A stretch of DNA of 64,000 nucleotides from the NCBI RefSeq assembly GCF_008579165.1, contig NZ_BKCN01000006.1; one strand, 5' to 3'. Source of the DNA: Iodidimonas nitroreducens (GTDB lineage: Bacteria > Pseudomonadota > Alphaproteobacteria > Sphingomonadales > Rhodothalassiaceae). The position numbers and the translations under genes are program-made. The notes under the pieces were generated by a model that worked only from the letters and a program-made list of their open reading frames with translations, ran no database searches and was not told the origin of the DNA. Shown in pieces: positions 27,996 to 38,618 of this stretch (the first letter of the stretch is position 1; each line of letters starts with the position of its first letter).

Positions 27996-28541
27996 TCAGG
28001 CGGCGTGCGGCACTTCGGCCCAGTTTTCCTCGCTATGGCGGCTTGCCCTATCGAGAAAGCAGCGAAGGCTGAAATCGAAATTCAGGGCTTTCAGATCGGC
28101 GGGGGTGGCCTTCAAACCGATCTGCATGATGCATTTCCGGTCGATGGGAATGGCTGGGGCCTGATCCTTCAGAATTTCCACGATAAAAAGCCGGATCAAC
28201 CGCTCCTGGGCTTCCCCGATTGTCTGTCTAGCTGTTTCCCAGCGGCTCAGGGTCGCGACTTCAATATTGATTTCGTGCGCGAAATCCTTGGCCGTAATCC
28301 CCAGCACCCGGCGCAAGAAGCGCAGATCTTCGCCACATAATTTTTCTGCCCGATGGCAACGGCGCAGGGCGATGCTGGCCATCAGGCTATCGAAGGCCGG
28401 GATTTCAGTGGAGACAATCTCCCCACTCTCCTCATCAATTTCGGCGATGACCGCATTTTGCAGCGTGATGCGATAGGGAATGCCGCTATCATCAAGATCA
28501 TGCTGATCCAGAATGGTTTCCTTAACTGTGGCGTTCATCAT
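27996..28541 (-). CDS. HTH antitoxin of a DUF4258 toxin-antitoxin pair
   Basis: About 181 aa. A central XRE-like helix-turn-helix (FLRRVLGITAKDFAHEI then VATLSRWETARQTIGEA) follows the segment IPAFDSLMASIALRRCHRAEKL, seen in MqsA-like antitoxins of this type. The N-terminal CxxC zinc finger of classic MqsA is absent. Start at ATG 28541, preceded by GGAGAG. It lies 30 bases downstream of the DUF4258 toxin gene on the same strand, the toxin-first order. It is expected to bind its own promoter as repressor. Confidence 0.78.
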   Translation of the reverse strand: MMNATVKETILDQHDLDDSGIPYRITLQNAVIAEIDEESGEIVSTEIPAFDSLMASIALRRCHRAEKLCGEDLRFLRRVLGITAKDFAHEINIEVATLSRWETARQTIGEAQERLIRLFIVEILKDQAPAIPIDRKCIMQIGLKATPADLKALNFDFSLRCFLDRASRHSEENWAEVPHAA

Positions 28542-28571
28542 GTCTCTCCACATTCTTTTTAACGCGCGCGA

Positions 28572-28769
28572 TCAGCCTTTCCAGGCCGTAATCAGCGTCA
28601 CGCGGATATAGTCACTCATGGGGCTGATGATGATAGCGATCTTGTGTTCATCATCCGTAGTGCCGCACATTCTATAGCGTTCGCCCTTGTCATCGGCCTC
28701 GTGCTTGATCACATGCCCCGTACGCAAAATTGATCTTATATCAAATTCCGAGATGGATCGTTCTTTCAT
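28572..28769 (-). CDS. DUF4258 toxin-like protein (5' end uncertain)
   Basis: Short RelE-fold-like DUF4258 protein: MKERSISEFDIRSILRTGHVIK, GERYRMCGTT, then a C-terminal strand ending VTLITAW. From the ATG it is 65 aa, short for the family. The same frame continues upstream as LKISAHARQR (to about 28799), which looks like the missing family N-terminus, but there is no ATG, GTG or TTG there, only CTG 28799. Either a rare start is used or the start codon is lost. It pairs with the HTH antitoxin downstream. Confidence 0.65.
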   Translation of the reverse strand: MKERSISEFDIRSILRTGHVIKHEADDKGERYRMCGTTDDEHKIAIIISPMSDYIRVTLITAWKG

Positions 28770-28879
28770 GCGCTGGCGTGCATGGGCGGAGATCTTCAGG
28801 CGAAAGTCTTTGTGGCCAGAGCGATTTCGAGCGGAGTGTGATCACGACGCGGCCAGGAAATCGCGGTCAAACATATATT

Positions 28880-28923
28880 TAGAGCATATGGTCCGATCCA
28901 CTTTAATCGGACCATATGCTCTA
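28880..28923. repeat. Perfect 18-bp-arm palindrome, REP-like element
   Basis: Left arm 28880-28897 and right arm 28906-28923 are exact inverse complements (TAGAGCATATGGTCCGAT), with an 8-base loop CCACTTTA. It lies in the region upstream of the toxin gene. No T run follows on either strand, so it is not a typical terminator. The core AGAGCAT..GGTCCG resembles short palindromic intergenic repeats I know from alphaproteobacteria; a second copy was not found in this window. Confidence 0.85.
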
Positions 28924-29076
28924 GAAAATTCGTTTATTTTCTGGCTTATATCCGCGAAATTCGAGATATCCTCATCAGGCAAAGACCAACTCCTGACCAT
29001 AGGGCGATGCAAAAGACGTACTCAGTACATAATACGAAATTGATATTATGTCAATTTTGAAAAGGAAGCGATTGCC

Positions 29077-29868
29077 TCAAAGATCGGTTTCGAGGAAATG
29101 CTCGATGCGGCGGGCGATCAGCGGGGTTGCGGTTTCGCCGATCAGCCAATGGCCCAGCTTGGGAAATTCCGCATAGCGGGCGCGGCCTTCAAATTTGCGC
29201 ACCGCAGATCGCGCCCATTCTTTTGGTGTGATGCGATCTTCGGCCCCCACGGCCACCAGAACGGGCATGCGAATGCGATCGCGATTGACAGAAGCCGCCT
29301 GTTCTCCATCGAAAAACCACAAGGCCAGTTCGAAAAGCGCGCGGCCCGATTCCCACACATAATCTTCATAAACCCTGCGGGCTTCGGCTTCGGGCACAGG
29401 GCCGTTGAACACGCTCCACCGGGCGGTTTCCCAATCGGGCTTATGGGGCTTGTTCCAAAAGCCGGGGCGCAGGGTGGTTTTATAAAAGCTTTTGAGCGGC
29501 CCCATCAAAAAGGGGTTCATCCCCGCAGAAGGTGCCGGCGCCAGACAGATCAGCCGCGAGCCAAGACCCCGTGCGGCGATTTTTTGCGCCAAAAGCCCCC
29601 CCATGGAATGGCCGATGAGGATGGCATCATGATCGAAGGCTTTGATCTCGGCTTCCAGGGCATCGGCATAATCATTGAGCGAGGCGCTGCCCAATCGGCT
29701 GGGGGGCGGGCTGGCCGCCGGCACATCATGAAAGGGCAAGGTGGGGGTCAGCACCCGATGACCCAAAGCTTCAAAATGGGCGCGCAAATGGGCCCAGCAA
29801 TTGCCACGGCTCCACATGCCATGGATCATCACCATGGGCGTTTTCTGGCTGGGCGTTTTTTGGGTCAT
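29077..29868 (-). CDS. Alpha/beta hydrolase
   Basis: A 263-aa soluble hydrolase from ATG 29868 (MTQKTPSQKTPMVMIHGMW); a longer start at 29937 is possible. Triad motifs: LIGHSMGGLLAQ (Ser), VGAEDRITP (Asp) and PKLGHWLIGE (His); oxyanion segment HGMWSRGNCW. It resembles lysophospholipase or esterase-type enzymes of the AB_hydrolase_6 group. No signal peptide. Neighbours give no substrate clue. Confidence 0.82.
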   Translation of the reverse strand: MTQKTPSQKTPMVMIHGMWSRGNCWAHLRAHFEALGHRVLTPTLPFHDVPAASPPPSRLGSASLNDYADALEAEIKAFDHDAILIGHSMGGLLAQKIAARGLGSRLICLAPAPSAGMNPFLMGPLKSFYKTTLRPGFWNKPHKPDWETARWSVFNGPVPEAEARRVYEDYVWESGRALFELALWFFDGEQAASVNRDRIRMPVLVAVGAEDRITPKEWARSAVRKFEGRARYAEFPKLGHWLIGETATPLIARRIEHFLETDL

Positions 29869-29970
29869 TGCGGTTTTCCCCCGTTTGATCAGGACGCAGC
29901 GGAGTCGATCAGATTCTGCCATTCTTTCGACCAGCATAAACCGTGACGTGGGGGGTTTCCAGTTGCAGAT

Positions 29971-31044
29971 TCAGATCTCGACGATATCGGGATAATCGCC
30001 CTGACCCAAACCTTCGATATGGGTGGAATGAAAGCTTTCAATGGCGCTTTCCACCTTCATCGAATCATTGAAACGGGCGATGTGAAAGAGCGCATCCCCC
30101 TCATTTACCACCGGCAGATTGGTGCGGCCGATGACGATCCCGGTCACCGGGGATAAAATGCGGGTATGATTTTGCCCCACGGCATCGGAGACCCAGCCCA
30201 GCGTTTCGCCCTTGGTGATCCGCGCGCCCTGCCGGACCTCGACCCGCAAAAGCCCATTGGATGATGAACGCACCCATTGCGAGTCACTGGCTTTGATCAC
30301 CTGATGATCAAGCACCGGCTTGCCCCGGATCATCCCCAGAAAGCGCATCACATTCAGCACGCCGCGCACGCCTGCGCGCACCGGCAAAGGCTCGAAACGC
30401 AGGGCCTCGCCCGCCTCATAAAGCAGGGTTTTGATTTGTTTGTCTGCCGCATATTGGCGCAGCGATCCATCGCGCATATTGGCATTGATGATCACCGGCG
30501 TGCCAAAGGCGCGGGCAAGTTGTTCGGTATCGGGATCATCGAGATTGGCGCGGATATGGGGATGATTGGTGCGGTGATTGGCTCCGGTATGCAAATCGAT
30601 GCCATGGGTGGAGCGATCAACGATTTCGCTGGCAAAAACATGGGCAAGCCGGGCCGCCAGAGAGCCATGCTGCGAGCCGGGGAAAGAGCGATTGAGATCG
30701 CGCCGGTCGGGCAGATAGCGCGTGTGCGTGGTAAAGCCATAGACATTGACGATGGGCACCGCGATCAGCGTGCCCCGCAGGCGGCCAAGGGCAGCATGGG
30801 CCATCACCTGCCGGATGATTTCGATGCCATTGATTTCATCCCCATGCACCGCCGCCGATAAAAACAGGGTGGGGCCAGGATGCCGGGAATGCAGCACATG
30901 CACCGGCATGGAAATCGGCATATAGCTTGATTGGCTGGGCAAAGGCACATTGATATGGATGCGCTCACCGGGGTCCACTTCATGGCCTGCGATGAAAAAA
31001 GGCGGGCGCCTGATACTGGCCTTATCGATTTTTGATCCTGTCAT
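29971..31044 (-). CDS. Succinylglutamate desuccinylase/aspartoacylase family protein
   Basis: A 357-aa M14-like zinc hydrolase. The zinc and substrate motifs HGDEINGIEI, DRRDLNRSFPG and HGIDLHTGANH are seen in order, followed by a C-terminal beta domain (SPVTGIVIGRTNLPVVNEGD) like those of related deacylases. It lies directly downstream of rimK (39-bp gap, same strand). Homologues next to rimK-type ligases are thought to process amide or peptide products, but the substrate here is not known. Confidence 0.85.
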   Translation of the reverse strand: MTGSKIDKASIRRPPFFIAGHEVDPGERIHINVPLPSQSSYMPISMPVHVLHSRHPGPTLFLSAAVHGDEINGIEIIRQVMAHAALGRLRGTLIAVPIVNVYGFTTHTRYLPDRRDLNRSFPGSQHGSLAARLAHVFASEIVDRSTHGIDLHTGANHRTNHPHIRANLDDPDTEQLARAFGTPVIINANMRDGSLRQYAADKQIKTLLYEAGEALRFEPLPVRAGVRGVLNVMRFLGMIRGKPVLDHQVIKASDSQWVRSSSNGLLRVEVRQGARITKGETLGWVSDAVGQNHTRILSPVTGIVIGRTNLPVVNEGDALFHIARFNDSMKVESAIESFHSTHIEGLGQGDYPDIVEI

Positions 31045-31083
31045 GCCTTTTTTTCATGCCTTTTATTCTGTTGTTGTGGCCGT

Positions 31084-31989
31084 TCAGCCATGGCCTTTGG
31101 TGCGGGTTCGGTGGGGGCGGGCATTCTTTTCCAGAAATTCGATGATCTTGCCAGCGATATCAAGGCCGGTGGCGGTCTCGATCCCTTCCAGCCCCGGCGA
31201 GGAATTGACCTCCATCACCAAAGGGCCGCGATGGGATCGCAGCATATCCACCCCGCATACATTGAGCCCCATGACCTTCGCCGCCTTCACTGCTGTGGCC
31301 CGCTCGGCAGGGGTGATCTTCACCTTATGGGCCGAGCCGCCGCGATGCAGATTGGAGCGAAAATCGCCTTCCGGGCCTTTGCGGCGCATGGCCGCCACCA
31401 CCTTTTCCCCCACAACAAGGCAGCGGATATCCTCATTCCCCGCTTCGGCGATGAATTCCTGTACCAATATATGGGCTTCAAGGCCCGCAAAGGCATTGAT
31501 CATGCTTTTAACGGCGGGCATGGTATCGCCCAGAACCACCCCCACACCCTGAGTGCCTTCAACCAGCTTGATGACCAGAGGCGGGCCGCCCATCATATCG
31601 ATCAGATCTTCGGTTTGCCTTGTGCCATTGGCAACGCCGGTGACCGGTAATTTCACACCGCGCCTTGATAAAAGCTGCATCGACCGCAATTTGTCGCGGG
31701 AACGGGAAATCGCCACGGATTCATTGAGGGGATAAACCCCCATCACCTCGAACTGCCGTAAAACGGCGGTGCCGAAAAAGGTGATCGATGCCCCGATGCG
31801 CGGGATCACCACATCATAATGGGGCATTTCGGCCCCTTTATAGCGCATTTCCGGGCGCACTTCGCCCATCTTCAGATAGACCTTCATGGTATCCACCCAA
31901 TCGATCTCATGGCCGCGTAAAACAGCCGCCTCCATCAGGCGCTTATGGGAATAAAGATCGGGATTCCGGGCGAGAAGCGCGATACGCAT
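31084..31989 (-). CDS. rimK: RimK-type ATP-grasp ligase (ribosomal protein S6 glutamate ligase family)
   Basis: A 301-aa ATP-grasp enzyme. Start MRIALLARNPDLYSHKRL (31989), matching RimK; the extra MEFL of an upstream start is not needed. ATP-grasp elements: VIKLVEGTQGVGVVLG, FIAEAGNEDIRCLVVG and VMEVNSSPGLEGIE (metal-binding Glu/Asn). RimK adds glutamates to the S6 C-terminus; the close relationship supports this, but some RimK homologues make other peptides. Probably co-transcribed with the aspartoacylase-like gene. Confidence 0.88.
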   Translation of the reverse strand: MRIALLARNPDLYSHKRLMEAAVLRGHEIDWVDTMKVYLKMGEVRPEMRYKGAEMPHYDVVIPRIGASITFFGTAVLRQFEVMGVYPLNESVAISRSRDKLRSMQLLSRRGVKLPVTGVANGTRQTEDLIDMMGGPPLVIKLVEGTQGVGVVLGDTMPAVKSMINAFAGLEAHILVQEFIAEAGNEDIRCLVVGEKVVAAMRRKGPEGDFRSNLHRGGSAHKVKITPAERATAVKAAKVMGLNVCGVDMLRSHRGPLVMEVNSSPGLEGIETATGLDIAGKIIEFLEKNARPHRTRTKGHG

Positions 31990-32183
31990 AAGAAACTCCA
32001 CAAAGGGATTAAGAACAAGATGCAGACGAAGACGACAAGGGGCTTAGGGCCTTTGGCCTTTGGGCCATTCACGCAGTGATTGATCGCTGATCGAGCCGAT
32101 GATAGCAAAAAGAATGCACTAAAGCGCCCTTTGTCAGAAACAAACCTTCATGGCAATGCGGAAAAAAGCCAATGGCCATCTTC

Positions 32184-35100
32184 TCAATAAGACCATGACC
32201 AGCGCAGGGAGACTGAATTGTCTTTGCTGCTGCTCATTTCACTGCGAACCCCCAGATTCCGGGTCAGCGCCCATTCGATGGTTCCGGTGGTGATGCCGGT
32301 GCCGGTTTCGGTGCTGATTTCCAGATAAATATCATCGGTGAGATATTTGCCCCCGGTGAGCCGGGTGCCCGCCGTATCTTCGCCCCCCATATCGATATTG
32401 AGACGATCCAGACCAAGGGTGGACCGCGCCGCCCCGATGACATCGAGCCCGCCCCCGCCCGAAAGACTGGCGAGTGCCGAGGCCAGTTGCATGGCTTCCA
32501 ATGGGGTGAGATCTGAGACCTGCTCGCCAAAAAGCAGGCGGGCAAGAATTTCATCTTCGGGCAGGGAGGGGGTGGATTGCAGGCTGATCACGGGCGCGGA
32601 TAAAGGCCCGGAAAGCTGCAAAACAATGGCGAGGCCATCGATCTGATCCCGCGCGGTGATATCCAGCAGGGGATCGGGATTGGCATTGCCTGTCAATAAA
32701 ATCTGGCCATTGTCTAAAATCAGCCGCCGACCGGCAAAATCGAACGCGCCCTTCACAAGGCGGGCGCTGCCGGTGATCAAGGGTGTGTCGGCGCTGCCAT
32801 CAATATCCAGATCAAGGGCCCATTCGGAATCAAGCCCCCGCCCCCGGATGAAAATGCGCCGGGGCGCTGCGATCTTCAGATCAAGGGCAAGGGGCCGCTC
32901 ATCAGGGGGTGCGAGACCCTGATCGCCAGTATCATCATCGCCCCCATCCATCCGAGCCACCCGGCTGTCGATTTCTGTCACCTCGATGCTGGTCACATCA
33001 TCGGGCAGGGATTTGGCAATATCGATATCGGCGCGTGTGGGCTCGATGCGGCCTGAAAGGCGATGGATCGCGGGGCTTTTTTCAAATTTCAACTGCGCTG
33101 AGGTGATCGCCCGTGCTTCCACCCGGCGCACCACTGTGACCCCATCAAGGGAAAGGTCGAGATCGGCCAGCAGCTCGCCTTCAGGCGATAATCCGGCTGA
33201 GCCCGCGCCGCTGATCCGGCCGCCATTGCCATCCTGGGCCGCAAGGCTTTCAATGGTCAGCTTCAAACCATCGAGGCGCGCATCCAAAGCAAGATCGGTG
33301 GCGAGAAAACCGCTGGGCAAATGCTCATAACGGCCATTTTTCAGGCTGATCATGCCTTTGGGTTCGGGGCTTTCGATGGTCCCCGCAATTTTGATGGTGG
33401 CATCCAGATCGCCCGAAGCTTCCTGTTGCGGCAGATCAAGGATCATGAACAGCGGGGCCAGCGCCCCTTGCCAGATCATCTCGCCTTCAAGGGGGGCATC
33501 ATCGGGCAGATCAAAGGCTGGTTGGACGAGATTAAGGCGCAAGGGCAGGGTCAGACGGGCGCGGGCCTTGAGGGAGGGTGGGGTATCAGGAGGGGTGGTA
33601 TCGGCGGTATCGCGGGCGGAGCTTCGGCCATCATCATTAAAAGATCATCCTTGAGATCGGCTTTGATGCTGATCTGAAGGGGCGGTACCTGGGTGAAGCC
33701 GCCGATCGCCGGGGCGAGATCATGCACGAAAAGGCGCATCGTGCCCCGGCTTTGATCCTTTTCCTGCAAAAGCGACAATTGGCCATCAAGGGTGCCGGTG
33801 GGCAGGATCTGTGGGGACATCACATTCAGGATCGACAAGGGCATATCCGTCAGATCGAGCCTGAGATCGACCTCATCCCCGCCTTTTGTTAGGGCGCCGC
33901 TGATCGCCCCTTCGGAAAATTCGATGCGAAAGGGATCAAGGGTCAGATGATCTTTTGTCATTTGCATCGATAGCGGCTTTTCAGTGTTCAGCTTTTCCCC
34001 AAACAGCAAACCGGCAAGGGTAAGGCTGGCCTTTTGACTTTGCGCATCTTGCGACCAGATAAGCGATCCCCCCAGATCGAGAGGGCCGCGCCAATGGCCA
34101 TCGGCCTTGCCATCGAGCTGCAAGCGGCTGCGGTCGCCCGTGGCGCTGATCTGAAGGCGGTTCAATTGGGTGAAGCCCAATAAAAAATCGCTTAATAAAA
34201 GCGTGCCATCGATGCGCGGCAGGCCATCGGTGAGAAACGCCTCGGCTTTGAGATCAAGGCGCTGCAAGCTGAGCCGCTTTGATTGGATGGGCAGAACCAA
34301 TGATTGCCCAGCTGCCTCAACACTAAGGGCCTGCTTTTCATTATGGGCGAAAAGCGCGGCCTTAAGGCTCAGATCGCCTTCAAGACCATAGCGCTGGCTT
34401 TCGGGTAAATCCGATAAATCCCCCGATTGGCCGTTGAATTCGCCCCGCAGCAAAGCATCCGTGCCATAGATCAGGCTGCCTTCGATTTTTGCCGCCCCCA
34501 ATGCGACAAAGGCCAGCGGCAGGCTGATCGCGCCATCGGCTTTCCTGTGCCCCCGGGCTTCGATGCGCAAGGGGCCAAGGCTGCTTTCGGCGCTGAGCCT
34601 GATCTCGCCCATTGGCCCGGTTTCATTTGCCGCATCAGGATCAGACAGGCTGGCCAGCCCATCCAATTCCAGATCGTGCATAACCAGCCCCCCCAGATCA
34701 AGCTGATCGAGGTGGCTGTGCAGGGCCAATTGGGGCGCAGAAAACGGCCCGCCCAGCGTTCCATCCAATAAAAGCCAGCCTTCCATCTCTGCGGTGCCGG
34801 GCATGTCCGGGACATCAAGCCAGCCAAAGCGCGCAAGATCGGGCAGGCGGATCTGATAATCCAGATCAAGCCGTTCATCGGCCAGATCGCTGCGCCCTTG
34901 ATATCGAGCCTGATCCCCGCCGCATCGAGCCGGGCGTTTTTGATGGTGATCTGCTGATCCGGCTCCAGATCGATCTGCGCCGCGATGCTTGGGTCCGCCC
35001 CTAAAAGCGCGGTAAGGGTGGCATCTGTGGATGCGAGATCAAGCCCCCGACCATCGAGGGTGAGGCCGATGGGGGCATCGGCATTGGGGCGTTTGACCTT

Positions 35101-36757
35101 TAAGCGGCTTTCCAACCCGCCTTGGAAAGGCAAAGGAAGGGGGAGGCTGGCCAGATCGGCGATTTCGGCCAATCCTTCAAGATCAAGGGTCGCAAGATCG
35201 GTGCTTGCGGTGCCTGAAGCCGAGAGCCGCGCGCCTCCAGTGCTGAGCGATGAAGTGCTGAGCGATGCGGTGCCAAGGGTGATCTGGCGGCTTTTTTCAT
35301 TGGCCACAGCATCGAGATTGAAATCCACCAACAGCGGCTGATCCTGGGTTTGTGCCAGATTTGTGATGATCAGATCATGGATTTGACCGCTGAGCTTCAG
35401 GCTCAGTTCAGAGCCTTCGATCCCCAGATGATAGCGGCCATCAAGCTTTTGGGCCAAAATCTGAGGATCACGGGTCGGCGCATCAGGGCTTGTGCCTCAT
35501 TCGACGCGGGCGCATCGAGGTTGAAACCCCCATCGAGCACAAGGCCCTGTGTTGTTGGCTGCACCTGGCCATTAATGGCCATGCCGGAAAAAGCCAGTGG
35601 CCATCCATCGGGCAAAAGGGCGGCACTTTGGGGCGCATCGAGGCGATAGGCGAGGGCTGAGAGCATCGGGCCGTTTTTGGCCAAAGCCGTTTCCAAAGCC
35701 ACGGTGCCTGCGGCCAGATCAAGCAAAAGCTCAAGGGGAATGTAATCGGCCTGATCCTGCCCGGCGGTCATCACAAAAGCCACAGATGCCCCCAAAAGCG
35801 CAGCATAAGGGGGATCGATCAGCCCCGCAGGATTGGCATGGCCCTTGATCACAAAGGCTGTTTCATGGCCGGTGATACGGGCTGCGAGGTTTTCCGTCGC
35901 CCCTATTCTGGCCGAAAGCGTACCCTGCCATGCGTTCAATCGGCCCGCCCCTTCCAGATGGATATTCAGGGCTTCATTGGGGGGCATGGCCAAAAGGGCG
36001 GTGATCAGGCCATTTTGGGGGCCATGCAGATCAAGGCGCAGATCAAGCTTTTGCGGGCTTTGCTCATAATCCAGATCAAGGCTGAGGCGATCCGGTTCCC
36101 AATCAGTTTCCGGGACCGGGCGGGGGCGTTTTGTTCGATCGCCAAACTGGCCATGGCCTTTTGATCGGCCAGGCGGATGTGATCGAGCCGGGCCGACATA
36201 ATGACACCGCTATCGCTCGTGTGTTGAGCGATACTGGGATCAAGGGTTATATTTTTGATCGTGATCCGGCCGATTTCGATGCCGAGCGGCAGGTCGGGAA
36301 GCCGGGGCATGGCCAGATCGGGCAAGCGCAGATCCTGCAGGCTGAAGGCTTGATCTTCGGGTTTTTCGGGGCCGAAAACCGGCAGCCGATCCAACCGGGC
36401 ATGGGCAATTTCAAGGGATGGGATCGAGAGATTTTTGCTCAGTATATCCAGAGGCTGCCATGCAATGGTCAGCCCATCCAGCACCAGATAAACCCCGCGA
36501 TCATCGCGGAGCTGCAGGCGATCCATTTCAAATTGTGAGAAAAGATCGCCTGAAAGCCTGCCTAATTCCACATATTTCGTGCCCACTGCATCATTGATGC
36601 GCGCCAGAATCCAGCTTTTGCCCCCATCGCTATTGAGCCAGAAAAGACCACCGATGGTCGTCAGCAACAGCAGCAGGATGAGCGCTCCGCATCCCATGAA
36701 CAGGGCGCGCAAGGGGCGCTTATGGCGAGGTTTTGCGGGCGCATTGCGGGTGGTCAA
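32184..36757 (-). CDS. tamB: Translocation and assembly module subunit TamB (four frameshifts)
   Basis: Very large inner-membrane-anchored periplasmic protein that bridges to the outer membrane and works with TamA in envelope biogenesis. It starts at TTG 36757 in a 4-base overlap with the tamA stop; an N-terminal helix (CGALILLLLLTTIGGLFWL) is followed by long beta-rich AsmA/DUF490 repeats. The conserved C-terminal DUF490 end is present: LLFGEQVSDLTPLEAMQLA to DNSVSLRWSWSY. Five frame segments join after restoring one base each near 36120, 35476, 34916 and 33609. Restored length about 1,520 aa. Confidence 0.9.
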
Positions 36758-38618
36758 AAGCTTTGCCCCAGGCTGATGTAAAGTTGAATCCGGTTATCGC
36801 CGGGGCGGCGATTGATCGGGGTGGCAAGATCGATCCGCACCGGCGCAAAAGAGGTATGATAGCGAAAGCCGATCCCCGCCCCCCAGCGCAAATCTTCAAA
36901 TTGCGGCGTGGTGCTGGTGGTGACCTCTCCCACATCCACAAAGGGCACGATGCCGATGTTTTTGCTGATCTTCACCCGCGCTTCCACCGAGCTTCAAATT
37001 TCGATCGTCCGCCCAAGGGGTCTCCTTCGACATTGAGGGGGCCAACATCTTGAAAGCCGAAGCCGCGCACTGATCCCCCACCGCCCGCGAAAAAGCGGCG
37101 ATTGGCGGGCAGGCGGTCTGTTTCTGCCCCGACAATCGATCCCAAAGCCAACCGCCCGGCCAGAATATAGTTTTTTTGCTGATCAAGGGCGAGATAGCTG
37201 CTGACATCGAACTCCATTTTATAAAAACTGAACAGGCCATCCTGTTCGGCCAGATGGGGGGCGATGGCCAGACGGGCATGAACGCCTTGGGTTGCATCCA
37301 GGATCGAATCTCTTTGATCAAAGCTTGCCGTGAGGGGGAGGGAGGTGAGAAGAAAGGTGCGACGGCTGTCGATTTCTTCCACATCGGTAAAGCCGATCTC
37401 GGTCCCCACACCCAATCGCCAATAGCGGCCAATGGCCCGATCCAGCCCGAGGCGGGCATTGAGTTCAAGGCTGTCAAAAGCATCGGTATCTTCGCGAATG
37501 GCCCCCAATCGGGCCGTTAGATATTGATCATGGCGCAGAAAATGCGGCTTTTGGAAATCGGCGATCAGGGATTGTTCAATTTCGGCGATCCGGGCGTTCA
37601 GTGTCAGGCGTTCCTGAGACCCAAAAAGATTGCGATGTTCCCATGATAGATCACCGCCAAAGCCTTCGGTGGTGGTAAAGCCGGCACCAATGGCAAGGGT
37701 GCGGTGGTTGGTTTCCACCAGATTGATTTCCAAAGGCGGGCTGATCGGCCCTTCTTGTTGGCGTAAATCCTTCGCAGGGTCCTTGAAATTGATCCGAACA
37801 CTGCCAAAAAGGCGGCTTGAGACCAGCGCTTGTCGAAAGCGATTGATGCTGGCCTGATCATAGGGTTCGCCCGGCTTCCAGGGCACCAAACGATCCAGAT
37901 ATTCTTCATCAACGCTTGTCAAACCCTCATAAAGAACGGAACCGTAATGAACTTCTGGCCCCGATTCAAAGCGATAGGTAATGGCTGCGCTGGTGCTGGC
38001 ATGATCGATGACCACCCGCCTTGTGGCTTTTTGGGCAAGGGGATGGCCGTTCATCGGCAGGGCCTTGGCGATATGATCTTCCCCATTGACGATGGCCGCC
38101 GCCCGGGCCGGATCGCCCGGCTTTAAGCTCATTTCGGCAAAAAGCTTTTGTTTCAGGCTTTCATCGGGGGTGGCCCCAATGAAATTGAGGCTGATATCGG
38201 ATATTTTATAAAGGGGGCCGGGAAAGATGATGATGGCGATTTTTACGGGCGATTGGCTGCTATCGATCTGATCGGCGAGAGTGGCATTATAATAGCCCCA
38301 GGATCGAAGCGCCTTTTGAAAGCTTTTCATATCCCGCTCGATGCGGGTGCGCAGGGCCCCATAGGATCGCGGTGGCGCGCCCTTCTCCCGGTTCAGAACG
38401 GACAGCCCGGTCAGCTGATTTTTGAGGCCAGTCTCTACACCCTCAATTGATAATTGATAGCTGATAGCCGGGCTTTCCTTCAGAGCTTCTTGTGCCCAAA
38501 GCGGCCCGGCAAAAGCCAAAATGGCCATGAGGGCGGCCAAAGCCATCAGCTGTGCCCGCAGAAGGGATTGGCCAAAGATCGATGCGATCAACTGCTTGCA
38601 GATCAGGAAGGGGATCAC
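36754..38618 (-). CDS. tamA: Outer membrane translocation protein TamA (frameshifted)
   Basis: Omp85-family beta-barrel with N-terminal POTRA domains. The start is taken at GTG 38618, which overlaps the mnmC stop as GTGA and has GGAG just upstream; it encodes a signal peptide ending AGPLWAQEA. POTRA-type segments follow (YGALRTRIERDMKSF, YDQASINRFRQAL), then the barrel with RRFFAGGGGSVRGFGFQDVG, the conserved VRGF lid motif. One base is missing near 36991; restoring it joins GGRSKFEAS to VEARVKISKN and on to the terminal strand LYISLGQSF. Confidence 0.9.

Noticed and set aside
28842..29000. 52-aa minus-strand ORF across the palindrome
   Set aside because: About a quarter of it is the inverted repeat itself, and it has no family resemblance or clear ribosome site.
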